64,000 bases of DNA from contig CM077597.1 in assembly GCA_039654915.1 (NCBI GenBank), positions 78,308,001-78,372,000 of the forward strand, in the 5' to 3' direction. Position numbers and translations under genes: made by a program. Below the pieces are notes generated by a model, which saw nothing but the letters and a program-made list of their open reading frames with translations, made no database searches and was not told the origin of the DNA. The DNA is from Aquilaria yunnanensis. Its lineage: Eukaryota; Streptophyta; Magnoliopsida; Malvales; Thymelaeaceae. Positions within the stretch are counted from its first letter, which is position 1. Every line of letters starts with the position of its first letter. This document shows, in pieces, positions 34,801 through 46,377 of this stretch.

Positions 34801-37800
34801 ACATGGGAGGTTGAGAAATAACTTAAATTACAAAGAAATAGAGTTCGATTAGGAAGCTATGGATTGATGTTGTTCTGCGTAGCTTTTCCTATGTAGTTTT
34901 AGTGTTTGCGGCTGGAGGAAAGGGTTGGAATTAATATTGCTTGATTATTGCTAAGTATAAAAGGCTAACAAGCGAGGAAAAGGAAAATATTGGGTCTAAG
35001 TTTTATTAAGGGGCCAGTTATATGGAGACCAATGTAAAAGTTAATTTAGTCACTTAAAACATATGGGACTTTGTTAATTATTAGCCTAAATATGGGTTAT
35101 TTATGTGTTAAATGATCAATATAGGTCTTGAGCATAAGCTACTAAGAAGATGCCTAAGTTTGGCTTGAAACAGAGACAAAAAGAATCAAGTACCTTGAGC
35201 TTGCAAACTAAGTTATCTAAGGTAAAGGTTGTTTAATTTGTATGCTTATGTGTTAAATAAATTTGGCTATGATACTTGTATATCAAGTGGCCGAATTATT
35301 GATAAATTTAACAAGCATATGATTTGAGTATTGATGGTTATTTAAGAAGCATATGATTGGGTTTGGTAGGAAGCCAAACTATGAAGTGCATATGAAGTGT
35401 ATAATTGCATATTTGTAAACTTGTATTTATAGGCAAAAAAGACCTTAATATGGTCTAATTTACGGTAAGTATGATGGGTTAGGAACCTACGATACCTAAG
35501 GTCACTATGATGGGCTAAGACTTGGGTGGACCTAAGCAAGGGTGGTGTCCTTAACCACTCACGAAACCTTACAAAGGTAGTATTAACATATGCACTAAAT
35601 AAGCAAATAGTTCACTCTTGTACATAAAATAAAGGATATTGGCAAATACCAAGAAGCTTTCAAAGTAGTATTTATATGGATAAGTTGGACTTGTCAATTA
35701 CAGGACAAATGGGTAAAGGAATTGTGGGAATTAGCTACTCCCATAATTATTGGCCAATAATATGAGTTCCTAGCACTATGACTTGAGCTCAAGTGCACTA
35801 GGCATACATTGACATCCTTATGGATAATATGCACAGTCCTATATAGTTGTTTTTCCTACAAGTTATAAGCCTTACTAGGAACTTTTGGTTCTCACATCTC
35901 TTACATATTTTGTGTGCAGATACTGGTAGACCTGAGGCTAATAACCAATAAAAGAACTGGTTGTTAGCATTTTGATAACAAGTGTGCAGAAGTTAATTAT
36001 TATTGTACATTGTTGTTAAGTTTCTTTCTTGCAAGCTCCTAATTACTGGAATGCTAACTTACTGACTTTTGTTGTACAGAGGCAAGGAACAAGGAATACC
36101 TGAACACTGTAATGATCCTTTTTTGGTAGTGTAGCTCAAGTGGGATTGGATCCCAAGATTCTCAATGTGTAGCATATGTATGACACTTTTGTGTATGATG
36201 TATATATGTGTGTCAAACTTATGCCTCTAGTAAATGCTATGGAACTATTGGTTATGTTCCCTAGTAGCTTATATGGATTCACAGTGCATAACAGTATGTT
36301 TTATATGAATGCATATTTTTAAATGCTGGCCAGTTGTACCAAGTATATATTATTTTTATGGTCATTGACCTACAGTCATGGTAAGGCGTAGTATTAAAAT
36401 AATAATGCATTAAGGATTTAATTAATTAGCAAGCCTACTAAGGAGCAACTTGCGCAGGCCTAGCACTAAATTAGTGTAAGGTTCTTGGGGTCCTATACGA
36501 CTTAGATAAGATTATAAGTAAAGGCCTGTGACAGGTAGGGTGGCTAAGGGGGTTAAAATGCTCAAGTTGTTAGTAGAGCACTTAGGGGATTAAGGTGGGT
36601 TTTAGATTCCTCGTTGGCCCAAGTAGGAGGTTTTAGACCTTTCGGCAATGAAGAGGAAACATAAGAGGATCCCAACCAAACCTTATGATTTGGTAAATAA
36701 GCCACTAAGGAGCCCTAATCTAACTCTAAGAGCTTGGTTCAACTTAAGCCACTAAGAAACCCTAAGATAAGCTCCAAAAGCTTGGTAAGTTAAACCACAT
36801 AAGACGGCTACCCTACACAATAAGTTTAGAAGAAGAGATAGGTAAGAGGGGAGTAAGTGACGACTTACTCTAAGCAGCCTGTCAGAGGCGGGCAAGGGTT
36901 AAGTAGGCAATGACTTACTTTAAGGCAAGAGTAAGAGGACTTCATGAGGTTGGTTAAATGCTAGCATAGGCTATGAAGGCCACTATCCAAGTAACCCAGT
37001 CGTAAGAGCTCATGACAAGTTTAGCACCTACGGTTGTAAGGAAGTCCTAAGTGCATTTGCATGTACATATTTCATCTATCCATCCATTAATCCATCCATC
37101 AATTATTTGCATTGTCTATTGTTCTTTACTTCTTTCTAGTTGTGTTGTGGAGTGCTTGATCATTTTGTATGTTATATATGAATGTTTGTTATACTTTGCA
37201 TGCTTGCATATGTTTCCCCTGCAAGTGTCGAATCCCTTACTAAGTACTTTTGAGTACTTACTCCATAAGTGTTGTACAGATATTAAGCGGGCTAACCGAA
37301 CCTAATAGTTGGTAAAGGGCAGCTATTAAGGCAGAGTTTTATTGGTTGGAAGGTACTCTCTAAGTAGGAAACTTTAAGTTTTTAAACTACTTGTAGCATA
37401 AGCTAGTATTGACCAAAGTGTTTGCCTTTCAGTTTAAGGCTAAGTGAGTACATGGAAACTGTGGTTGATTACTTGAAACTATCTTGCTTGGGTGAAGAGC
37501 TAAGGATGAATCTTAGTAAATATATGTCACTTCTTCTAGTATATGGTATTTTCATACAAAGAGGTTGCCTCTACTAGTGTTCATTGGTGTGCATAACACT
37601 AGGGTTATATTTGAGTGCATATAAGATTGAGATGTGTGCACATAGTTATTACTTGAAGTTAAAGTAACTAAAGATTTTATGTCTGGGCTTGATTTAATTT
37701 GTTTTTTTTAATTATAAAGGCCATGACACTATTTTATTATAGATTACTTATATAATTGTTATTGCATAGTCAGGAAGACGCATGCATATTTTCTATTGAA

Positions 37801-37985
37801 GGTAGGCTAAGTAACTGGTTGCACGTAATGATTTAAAATACTTCACGAGTAATAACTAACCAATTGTAACCAAAGTGTGGTTATATTTCCCAAAGAACCT
37901 ACCAGTGACAATAAATTCAGGGCCATGGAACCCTGTTCCACCACACAACTACAGTAAAGTGACTTGAAGCTCATTAAAATGAATG
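31862..37985. mobile_element. Non-coding LTR-like DNA inserted between copia gag and protease
   Basis: There is no coding sequence over 6.1 kb. A candidate LTR start TGTAACAGCCCTCG lies at about 33987. The following 3.6 kb looks like the long non-coding LTRs of chromovirus-type Ty3 elements, with phrases such as ACTTTTGAGTACTTACTCC and a CAG after a pyrimidine run near 35918 and 37276. It could be one or two solo LTRs. The boundaries come only from where the copia reading is lost and resumes. Confidence 0.45.
32268..33210. mobile_element. hAT-type MITE
   Basis: The ends are TAGGGGTGTTCAT and its near-inverse TGTACACCCCTA. The flanking octamers GCTGAGTG and GCCGAGTA differ at two positions, as expected for an 8-bp target duplication. 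The 943-bp interior carries GGTTCGGTTT/AACCCGAACC subterminal motifs at both ends, typical of non-autonomous hAT elements. No ORF. Confidence 0.75.
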
Positions 37986-37999
37986 ATCATATTGATATT

Positions 38000-38720
38000 A
38001 GGATGTTAAGGCTGAGTGCCCCAACTTCTAACATACTCAACAAACAATTTGATGGCCATTATTTTCAGCTTGAGTACCACCATTATTTGTTCTTTCTTTT
38101 TTATTTGAACAATTATACTTGACATGTCCATGACCCCTACATCTTGCATTTGAGTTTCCACCTCTATTGGAATTAGAATTGTCACTATCCTTGGTAGCAA
38201 CATTTGCTATTGAGCTAATCTGTACCAAAACATTACGTCGTTCAAGCTGTAACTCATAACTCTACAAGTGAGCATAAATATCATTCAAAGGCATTGGATC
38301 AATCTTGGTTATAATGGAGGCGACAAGCAGATATTTAGGATGTGACAAGAATATATTTAAGATGTGCCAAGCTGATAATAAAGGTGACAAGTAGATAGTA
38401 TTGAGAACCATTTGGTCCTGTTGAAACCAAGCCTGATATTTAGGATTTAGGACTTGATTTGCATATGCTATTTCAGATGATCCTTCCCCAACAATCATTT
38501 GCTATGGACACTAAATTATGTTGTCAGTGTAGCGTAGGAGATGTTGACCTTTAAGATAAGGAGAAATTGGGCTTTCCAGAGTAAATAATTTCCTCGAGTG
38601 AGTTGAATGTTTATGAGATGCAACAGGATTAAGGATGGAGTGGGTAGTAACGATGGTCCAGAGGGAGGAATGAAGGGGGAGGAAAAGGAGATGACTGAAA
38701 AGTTGAGGGAAGACATGGTT
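38000..38720 (-). pseudogene. Copia gag remnant with zinc knuckles
   Basis: Minus strand: LTRGNYLLWKAQFLLILK (gag N-terminal signature, near 38590), further gag-like sequence at 38262-38498, a knuckle-like ARCRGHGHVKYNCSNKK near 38110, and a second degraded knuckle with KLGHSALT near 38010. Several stops and frame changes separate the parts. Confidence 0.78.
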
Positions 38721-38734
38721 GACATTTAGTAAAA

Positions 38735-38747
38735 AAGGCTCTGATAC
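38735..38747 (-). promoter_or_regulatory. Primer-binding site of the copia element
   Basis: The minus strand reads TGGTATCAGAGCC just inside the 5' LTR, complementary to initiator tRNA-Met. Confidence 0.85.
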
Positions 38748-38750
38748 CAT

Positions 38751-38930
38751 AAAGAATTATATTAGTTGCACATACCATGAAAGTGTTTATCCTCCATTTA
38801 TACACAATTTACATGAGTTACGTGAGTGAATATACGTATACATGGTAAGTACATGATAAGAATAATAACAACAGATAACTTAGACTATAAGAAATCCTAT
38901 TTCTTCAGTATAGATGGAGAATTATTTTCA
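38751..38930 (-). repeat. 5' LTR of the copia element
   Basis: About 180 bp, homologous to 28557-28730, next to the primer-binding site. Confidence 0.85.
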
Positions 38931-39829
38931 ATAATATTAATGTCAACATTGGCTTCCACATAGTATTATTTTTCCTTTTTGAAACTTAAAAGCTTTCTTT
39001 GCATATTATTGAGAGTTGAAAGAACCAAAGGATGAGACACTAGTAGTCGTTTCCAAGATGGACCAAATTTTCAAACAATAACCCTATATATTATTTTTGG
39101 TCATTAGAAATATCTTTGTAAGGTATAATGTTATGGGAAAATGATTGCTTTTTCATTATCTGAAAGATACCTAAATCAGCATTTAATGGTATTTTTGTAG
39201 GAAAATAGTAGAGCTTGTAGTTGAACTTTGAAACTCTACCCATGTTCTTCAGGCACTCTGTTGAGTGGCTAAGACACCCTTTATATGATTGGATATGCCA
39301 ATTTACAACTATGAAAGTAATGGATGGTAAAGACTGTGAGACCTAGACCAATTAATCAGATTTAATCATTAGGTACAAAAGAAGCAGAAAGAACAATGGG
39401 GATGGTAAAAAACTTGTACCCCAAAAGAAAAAGAAAAACTAAAATTAAAAGCGAAAAAATGCCTTCTTTGGTAATTTTCCGAATCTGGGTCATTGTTTGT
39501 TTTCTTCTGTCTAATGCAAATAAGATTAGGTGACAAATGCAAGCCTAATAATTAGAAACTTCCAAGCTTTAGTTACTTATTTAAAAATTTTATCAAAATT
39601 TAAGAATCATTCTACATATTTGAAATATTGGAGGACTATGTTGAGAGTTTCTCATAGGAGTGGAGATCCATGTGAAGTAAGGAAAAAGCTACTAAGCCGG
39701 ATGGTTGAAGGCAAGAAAGACAAATGAGGTAAATAAAACACCAAGAAGAAAAGGAAAATAATTAGCTATCAGAAATAGATATACGATTAAAGTAAAGAAT
39801 AAGCCTTATTTATGCATCGTGCGTTTTTT
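38931..39829. other. Anonymous intergenic DNA
   Basis: AT-rich. The short open frame at 39530-39727 has no recognisable motif. Nothing else supported. Confidence 0.4.
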
Positions 39830-40350
39830 TATCAATTCATATATGTTCTTTTATTCTATAAATTCTTTTACAAATAGCGTATTCTTTTATGAATTATTGT
39901 TTGTTCTTTTTGAGTTTCTATATATTCTTCTTGATGCCTAGTTTGTTCTCATCTTCGCATCGTTATATTATCAAACAATATCTGTCCTTTTGATTTGAAT
40001 TGATTATTAATTGCTATTTTTCTAATATTCCTTCATCTATAAAAGAATATCTGTATAGTTTAAAAGGAACAAATATTTAATGCAAAAGAACATATTTATT
40101 ATTTTGTTTGTTCTTACAATACCGTTTCTTATACTCTTCTATTTATATTATTTGTTTAGTTCCTATATGTTCCTTTATTCATCACCATTTTTTATTTTAT
40201 CAATCCATTTTTTTTAGTTCCTTTATTTCCTTTTGTTTTTGTTCTTTTTCAGTTACTATGTGTTCTTTTATACATTACTATTTGTTCTTCTATAATTTAT
40301 TCATTTTTTGTTCCTATATGTTCTTTTGGCTCAATTAGCTATTTGTTATT
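39830..40350. repeat. Degenerate AT-rich tandem array with TTGTTCTTTTA-type units
   Basis: Phrases such as TATGTTCTTTTAT, TTTGTTCTTTTT and TATATGTTCTTTTGG recur every 25-40 bp on the plus strand. They are too diverged for a fixed period. Low-complexity open frames on both strands (40108-40338, 40346-40723) are by-products. Confidence 0.55.
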
Positions 40351-40834
40351 TTAGTATTTGAAAATTTTTTAAAAAATGATTGAAATAGAAAAGAATTAAA
40401 TTGGAAATAAAAAAAGAGACAAAGTTAAACATAAAAAATAGGAAGAGAAAAAGAATGAAAAAATTGAAAAAAAGTGAAAAATTAAAATTGGAAAAAGAAA
40501 AAAATGAAAGAAAAACTGAAATATGATAGCTATATAAAAGTAAAATATGCAGGAAAAGGGAATAATACACAAAATGAAAAAGAAAAGAAGAAAATAGAAA
40601 AATAAAAAGTAAAAATGAAACTATTATAAAATTAAAAAAATAAAAATAAAAATATGGAACAAGAAAGGCTAAAAAATGAGTTAAACACCCTTTGGAATCG
40701 AACCCATACTCCCCACACCCCAACTCCTCTAGCCACTCAGCTAAACGCGGATAATTGTCTCTTTCATAGCAAATGTAATATAAATATTAAACGTGTCTAG
40801 GTGCAGTCAGTACCTCCAAAGTTCTTCCTAAAGT

Positions 40835-42090
40835 AAGATAAATGTAACCTAAATATAGATAAAATGATTTTAATCATAAACAAATATATATTGAAACTAG
40901 ATAAATGTGTCTTGAAATTAGATAATTGTGTCTCAAAAATATACATACAATCAAGATGAAATAAATATATTTTAAATTCAGGCAAAATGATCTAAATCCT
41001 AAACAAATACATGCCAAAACCCTCCGTCATGTTTATTTTGCAACAGATGGGTTTTCATGGAGACCAAGAAATCAACACCGTTTGCCCTCTTCTTCCCAAG
41101 TTTACCCTTCTCTATCGCCGGCGTTGTCAATTCCTCGCTATCTCTCCTGTTCGCTCGGCTCTCCACTTCTCTGTCACCTTATCTTCATCGTTATCTCCCC
41201 TTTGCTGTGCCGCAAGTCGTCGATTCTGACACACTTTCTTCCTCTATCTCTGAAAAATGTCCAGCTGGGGATCGGAAAGAAACCTACCGCCTACCCATTA
41301 CCGTCCCAACACCTACCCATCGCCTTTCCATCACCATCTCCTTCCCATCTCTGGTCCTTGATTACTGCATCGTGCTTCGATCTCATCCCGCCACTCATCG
41401 CCTCCATCTAAACCTCGTCTACTAGACCTCTTCGCCCTCTTCCTCCGCACCGTCTGGATTGGGGCAGTGAGTTCCTGGGTTTCTACAGGTCGAGGATGGG
41501 TCCCCGACCTCCTTGTTGGGCCGACTAATCTCACCTTCGATCAGGATGAGCAGCACTGATCGATGGTTGCGATGGCAGATCATGATAAGGAAAGGCAGAA
41601 ATCACTCACCAGAGGCTGCATCTTTGAGTCCAATTTGATTTTGGGGATGTATGAAAATAAGGACATAATTGTTTTTTGGATGAATAAAACTTACTAGGAA
41701 GGTAAACAGTGCAAAGTTTTAGGACTACCTTAAAAAAAAATTGTGTAAAAGATATAGGATGAAAGGAGTACATCTTAGAGTTAGACAAATATAGCTGAAA
41801 AATCAGCATGCAATGAAATGTATCTTACAATTAAAGAAATGTGTATTATATTAAAAAAAAAATCCAAGCAAAACAAATGCATTTCAAATCTAGATAAGCT
41901 GATCTCAATATTAGATAAATGAAAATATCGTGGTGACATAAATACAATTAAGAACTGTACAAATAATTTCGGAAAAAAGGGTACAATCAAAATAAAATAA
42001 AACTGTCTCAAATCTAAATAAGAAGATCTTAATCATAACATATGTAAATGTATATTAGAACTACAAAAATATATGCTAAACTACACAAAT
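40835..42090. repeat. Two blocks of AT-rich degenerate repeats around a GC-richer core
   Basis: Blocks at about 40835-41010 and 41765-42090 both carry recurring phrases like AGATAAATG, AAACAAAT and ATCTCAATATTAGATAAATG at roughly 30-bp spacing. The core (41040-41580) is GC-richer and has overlapping open frames on both strands, such as 41057-41425, with no family I recognise. It may be a transposon that captured a gene piece. No clear TIRs were found. Confidence 0.4.
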
Positions 42091-42344
42091 TATTATAAAG
42101 AAATATTAAGTTAATAGCATTAAGTTGAGTAGATGTTGGCAATACTAGTATTTATTTGTTTATTTCTATTTTCCAAATAAGCAAATTTGATTTCGGGTCC
42201 TCCAAGTCAATTGGTAGTCCATTGAAACAAAAAATGGTGTGAGTGGTAGTTTTTGTTTTCTGAAGTTACGTGAAAGTGTTATAAAAATAAAAGTGGAAGT
42301 GGCAGCGCTTGAGTAATTCTGAAGTAAAAAACTTGTGTCACTTA

Positions 42345-43365
42345 AGTTTAGGTAAAAATCATAATCAGCCACTTATGTTTTTTGTAACTTAAATAAACCA
42401 TGGAAATTATGTAAATGGCTGAATAAACCATCAATATTATTCAAATAGCTCAATTCACCACTACATTCTAAAATTTAATGAAAAATTACAAAACTCCCTA
42501 CCATCTTTGTATTTTTTGTATAATTTATACTTTTAATTTAAAATAGTCCAAATACACTCCTTTTATTGTAGTAGTGGGAAATTTGTTAATATTTTGATCA
42601 ATCATAAATCATTCTCTCTCTCTCTCTCTAGACTTTGGAGTCAATATCTAAAATCTCATTATTGATCTTTATCTCTGTCATTGGATATCATATTTCATAT
42701 CAACAACAGTATTAGGTCTCAAGAAATGAGAAGAGAAACTTAAAGTTGAAGCTGTCTACATAGACAATAGTGGTTGCTGAGGATAATAATTTCTTAATCT
42801 CAGTTAGCCAAAGAAATCCTATTATGAACATTATAACTTTTGTTTCATCATTTTAGTAAGAGATCAAGGAATTTATTAAGAATCATTTAAATAGAATATC
42901 TCATATTTTAACAGAAGATAAAAATAATGAAATGAACCACTAATTTTATCAATTTTTCTCCATAAAAAAACAAAAGAAGCCTACAATATTTCCAATTTTA
43001 TTTACAAAATGCTAACATGGTCTCCGTAAAAGGTTGAACAAAATATTAAATTTAACAAAGAATGAGTAATTTGACTTATTTAAAAATATTAGTAGTTTAT
43101 TGGGCCAAAAAACAAACATAAGTGGCTTAATCGAGCCAACAAAAAAATTTTAGTGGTTTATTTAGTATTTTTTTCCTTAGAACAAATGGAATATCTCATC
43201 AAAAAATGGAATATTCTAATAAATTATTGTCAAATTGTCAAATTGTCTATTTGAGCTCTCTCAAAAACTTTAATGGTTTGTTTGGTAAAAAAAAAACATT
43301 AATGGCCTAATCGGGCCAAATGGAAACATAAGTGGTTAATTTCTTACTTTTGCCCTTAAGTTTAA
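42345..43365. mobile_element. Dispersed non-autonomous TIR repeat, copy 3
   Basis: The left end (AATCAGCCACTTATGTTTTT and about 150 bp onwards) matches the reverse complement of the right end near 43200-43360 (TTAACCACTTATGTTTCCAT in that orientation). The shared phrases GTTTATT, GGCCAATTCG-like and AATTCACCACT also occur in copies 1 and 2. A CT microsatellite lies near 42610-42630. No coding capacity. Confidence 0.6.
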
Positions 43366-43808
43366 ACGGTTTGTTTTCCGTTATTTTGTTTTAATTAATA
43401 TTTTTTTTTTTACTATTGTCTCTTTGTTTTTAAAATTTTGCTTTAAGTTTCGTACGAAAAAAAAAAATTTGCTCTGACCTTCGCTTCAGTTGAGAGCAAA
43501 CCTGTTTTCCACACACAAGTGACTCACCAGCAAATAAGCGATACAACACACCTGAAAGCGATAGGTCACATTATTACGTGATTATAATGACCATATTAAT
43601 TTGTATATTAACTTAATTTCTATAATTTAAAAAGTCTAAAATTCTACAAAAATTAATATTTTAGCAAAAATGTGATTAAAGTGTTTATTTAATAAGCACA
43701 ATAACGATAATAAGCCGCGAAGGCAGCCATAATATATCATTCGATATCAATCTTGTTAGCTAAAGCAGAGAGCTTTAAAAAGTATGCTCCAATTCAAAGC
43801 AATTTCCT
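43366..43808 (+). promoter_or_regulatory. Upstream region of the GDSL gene
   Basis: AT-rich. TTTAAAAAG near 43772 is too close to the start codon to be a convincing TATA box, and no clear core promoter can be named. The start codon at 43809 gives a signal peptide directly. Confidence 0.35.
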
Positions 43809-45376
43809 ATGGATCCAACAGCCATGGCTCCCCAGACCTCCATTCTCCGGATTTTCACCTTCATCTTCATCTTCTTCCCTCTGACATCCTCCGTCCACTT
43901 CAATGTCCCGGCTGTCTTCAACTTCGGCGACTCGAATTCCGACACCGGTGCTCTGGTTTCCGCCGGTGTCGAAACCATTAACCCTCCCTATGGAGCAAGC
44001 TACTTCAGTCACCCGCGTGGGAGATACTGCGACGGCCGCCTCACCATAGATTTTCTCAGTAAAACTATTCACCTGAATCTGAATTTCTTATGGTGCTTCT
44101 GGGATTTGTCTGCTCATTTTCATCTGCAGCTCTGATCTTTCTCAAGACTCGCCCTCACTTCTCCGTTTATCATTTTTTCTGGCAGTGGATGCAATGGACA
44201 TGCCATTTCTGAATGCTTATCTGGATTCACTGGGCTTACCAAACTTCCATAAAGGCAGCAACTTTGCAGCTGCTGGGGCTACCATTCTTCCAGCAACCGC
44301 CTCATCGATTTGCCCTTTTTCCTTCAGCGTTCAGATCAACCAGTTTCTTCACTTCAAATCTCGGACTCTTGAATTGCTTTCCGAAGGTCTGAGAATCGAA
44401 TTGACCGATCATTATCTAAAGAAACATGAACTGTTATAACCCATCAGCATTGGTAACTTGATTTGCAGGTAGGAAATTTGATAAGTATCTTCCAGCAAAA
44501 GACTCTTTTGATAAGGCCCTCTACATGTTTGACATAGGCCAGAATGAACTTGCTGGTGCATTTTATTCTAAAACATATGAACAAATAGTCGCGTCGATTC
44601 CAATAATTTTGCAAAAATTTGAAGCAGGAGTCAAGGTTAGCTCAACAACAGTATAGCCCAAGATTCAGATCCAAGTGTTGCTTCATTCTTTTCTCTTTTC
44701 TCATGGGGCTGCATTTATATGTATAGAGACTGTATGATCAAGGAGCAAGGAATTTCTGGGTACATAACACCGGACCACTTGGATGCTTGCCTCAGAATGT
44801 TGACAAGTTTGGAGCAGATACATCAAAGCTTGATGATCTAGGATGCGTGATCACACATAACCAGGCCTCCAAACTTTTCAATCTGCAGCTTCATGCCCTC
44901 TGCAAGAAACTGCAGGGCCAGTTTCCAGGCTCAAATGTGACATATGTCGATATCTTCACAATAAAATCCGATCTCGTTGCTAATTATTCCAAATACGGTA
45001 ACTATGCTTCAGTAATTTTTTTCGGGACAAATTCATACTGGGGCAAAGGAGTGAATGCAGTTTGGGAAAGAAGAGTTATACTTATAACTGCTGCTTAATC
45101 TTTGCAGGGTTTGAGCAACCTATAACAGCTTGCTGTGGTGTTGGTGGTCCTCCATTGAATTACAACAGGCAGGTTTCATGTGGACAGACAAATGTTCTAA
45201 ATGGGACAACAATTACAGCAAAAGCATGTGATGACAGTTCTGAATATGTAAACTGGGATGGGATTCATTACACAGAAGCCGCGAATCAGCATGTTGCATC
45301 ACAAATACTGACCGGGAAGTATTCTGATCCACCATTCTCTGATAAAATGCCTTTCCTTCTAAACATGAAGTTCTAA
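43809..45376 (+). CDS. GDSL esterase/lipase, 5 exons, 385 aa, secreted
   Basis: Exons 43809-44058, 44186-44386, 44469-44635, 44727-44997 and 45108-45376 join through GT-AG introns into 1158 nt of open frame. An N-terminal hydrophobic signal peptide (FTFIFIFFPLTSS) is followed by block I NFGDSNSDTG with the nucleophile Ser42. Block II is in NFAAAGATILP. Block III is DIGQNELAG with Asn176 (the usual D after N is E). Block V is DGIHYTEAAN with Asp347 and His350 of the catalytic triad. Length and five-exon layout are normal for plant SGNH/GDSL hydrolases, and the closest family I recognise is the Arabidopsis At1g54790/At3g05180 group. The likely site is the secretory pathway or cell wall; the substrate is unknown. 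Nothing suggests decay. Confidence 0.96.
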
Positions 45377-46084
45377 TGACCAGAGAATGCTCATTGTTTG
45401 CTGCTACCATTTCTTTAGTCTCAAACTCTAGTTGCAGCAGAAGGTGTTCATAACCAAAGCAACCATTGCTAGATGTAACTATTTGTGATTGAAAATTCTT
45501 TACTCAGAGGTATTGGTTGGCCGTTGCTTGTATCTATATATTGAGCTAATGATCAATATCAATGGTTTTTCGTCAATTACACAACGTTGACACCTTCAGA
45601 AGGTAAGATATCAGTAAAAGACCGCAAATTGGTATAGCTCTGTTTCCAAAATGAAGAGATCTGGAAAATGCAAAAGATAGGTGTATGCATTCTGCCTATC
45701 ACCTATCCTACCCATTTTTAGGTGAGTTTGTCTGATAAAACCAATTCACCCAACACACTTCTATAACCACCATTTTATAAACGATCTAACAAACAATTTA
45801 CCTGAAAATTATAACAGGAGTGAACCTTGCTTCTTTTTCCAAATTAGGAGGTATCTGTAGGAACACTGAATGTTTGAGTCAGATCGCAAACTTCTCACTT
45901 CTCATCAACAAGCAAATTCCTAACTCTATAGCATAGAACATGGATTCCGAAGAGGTAAAGTGATACACAGTAACAATTGAAGTTGAAAAAGATACAAGTG
46001 ATAAGCTTCTAGATACAGTGCATGAAAGAAGCACAACCTATACCACCATTGGAGTGTAGAAAACCAAAACTTCAAATGATGTTA
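45377..46084. other. 3' flank of the GDSL gene
   Basis: AT-rich, non-coding. It probably contains the 3' UTR; no poly(A) signal is outstanding. Confidence 0.4.
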
Positions 46085-46256
46085 GCAGTGGCGGAACCAA
46101 GATTTTTGGTTCCCGGGGGGGGGGGGGGGGGGACAACATCGCGGCTAGGCAAAGCTGGAGATTGGGACTAATTCGCACTAACTCAAAGATAAAGGAGCAA
46201 ATCCTATGAGTTGGAAACGTTGGAGGACTAATAGTGCATTTACGCCATGTTAGAAT
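46085..46256. mobile_element. Left part of a TIR repeat interrupted by the viral insertion
   Basis: It begins GTGGCGGAACCAAGATTTTT, followed by a run of about 20 G (46118 onward). The matching inverted end (reverse complement of CCTACTAAGTTCCACCAT) lies at 53643-53660, on the far side of the viral element. The two parts together would form a TIR element of about 0.4 kb. Confidence 0.6.
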
Positions 46257-46296
46257 ATTTAGTTACTGTACTACCTCGGAACCCATTTGGTATCAG
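46257..46296 (+). repeat. Left copy of 40-bp terminal repeat of the endogenous pararetrovirus
   Basis: It matches 53411-53450 with a single difference, at an exact offset of 7154 bp. It includes the tRNA-Met primer site start TGGTATCAG. At the right copy the match stops within the primer site. Confidence 0.92.
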
Positions 46297-46300
46297 AGCC
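46288..46300 (+). promoter_or_regulatory. tRNA-Met primer-binding site of the pararetrovirus
   Basis: TGGTATCAGAGCC, complementary to initiator tRNA-Met. It marks the usual start of the caulimovirid genome map. Confidence 0.88.
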
Positions 46301-46377
46301 CTTTGATTGTTCTATCTTACTGACGAGTTGAGTTATTAAGAATTTCTTGCTGATCCCTCAACCCAGATTACCCAGAT

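Larger units (their letters stand above)
28557..38930 (-). mobile_element. Decayed Ty1/copia retrotransposon, split by a large insertion
   Basis: Two LTR copies (28557-28730 and 38751-38930) bracket minus-strand copia parts in order from high to low coordinates: gag at 38000-38720, protease at 31615-31842, integrase at 30978-31169, and reverse transcriptase/RNase H at 29335-29993. The reading is broken by stops and frameshifts throughout. The gag and protease portions are separated by about 6.1 kb of unrelated non-coding DNA (about 31862-37985). Without that insert the element would be about 4.3 kb, a normal copia size. Confidence 0.88.

Noticed and set aside
40685..40745. tRNA gene on the minus strand (GGGTTCGATTCC-like text)
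   Set aside because: Only a B-box match; I could not fold a cloverleaf. More likely a SINE relic.
41057..41425. 122-codon plus-strand open frame as a gene
   Set aside because: Overlapping open frames exist in several phases, there is no recognisable domain, and the flanks are repeats. Kept only as a possible captured piece.
43784..43981. Alternative start for the GDSL gene upstream of 43809
   Set aside because: The frame at 43784 differs from that of the enzyme; ATG 43809 directly yields the signal peptide.
46118..46140. Run of G as a G-quadruplex or telomeric feature
   Set aside because: A simple homopolymer inside a TIR repeat, without spaced G tracts; its length may also be a sequencing artefact.
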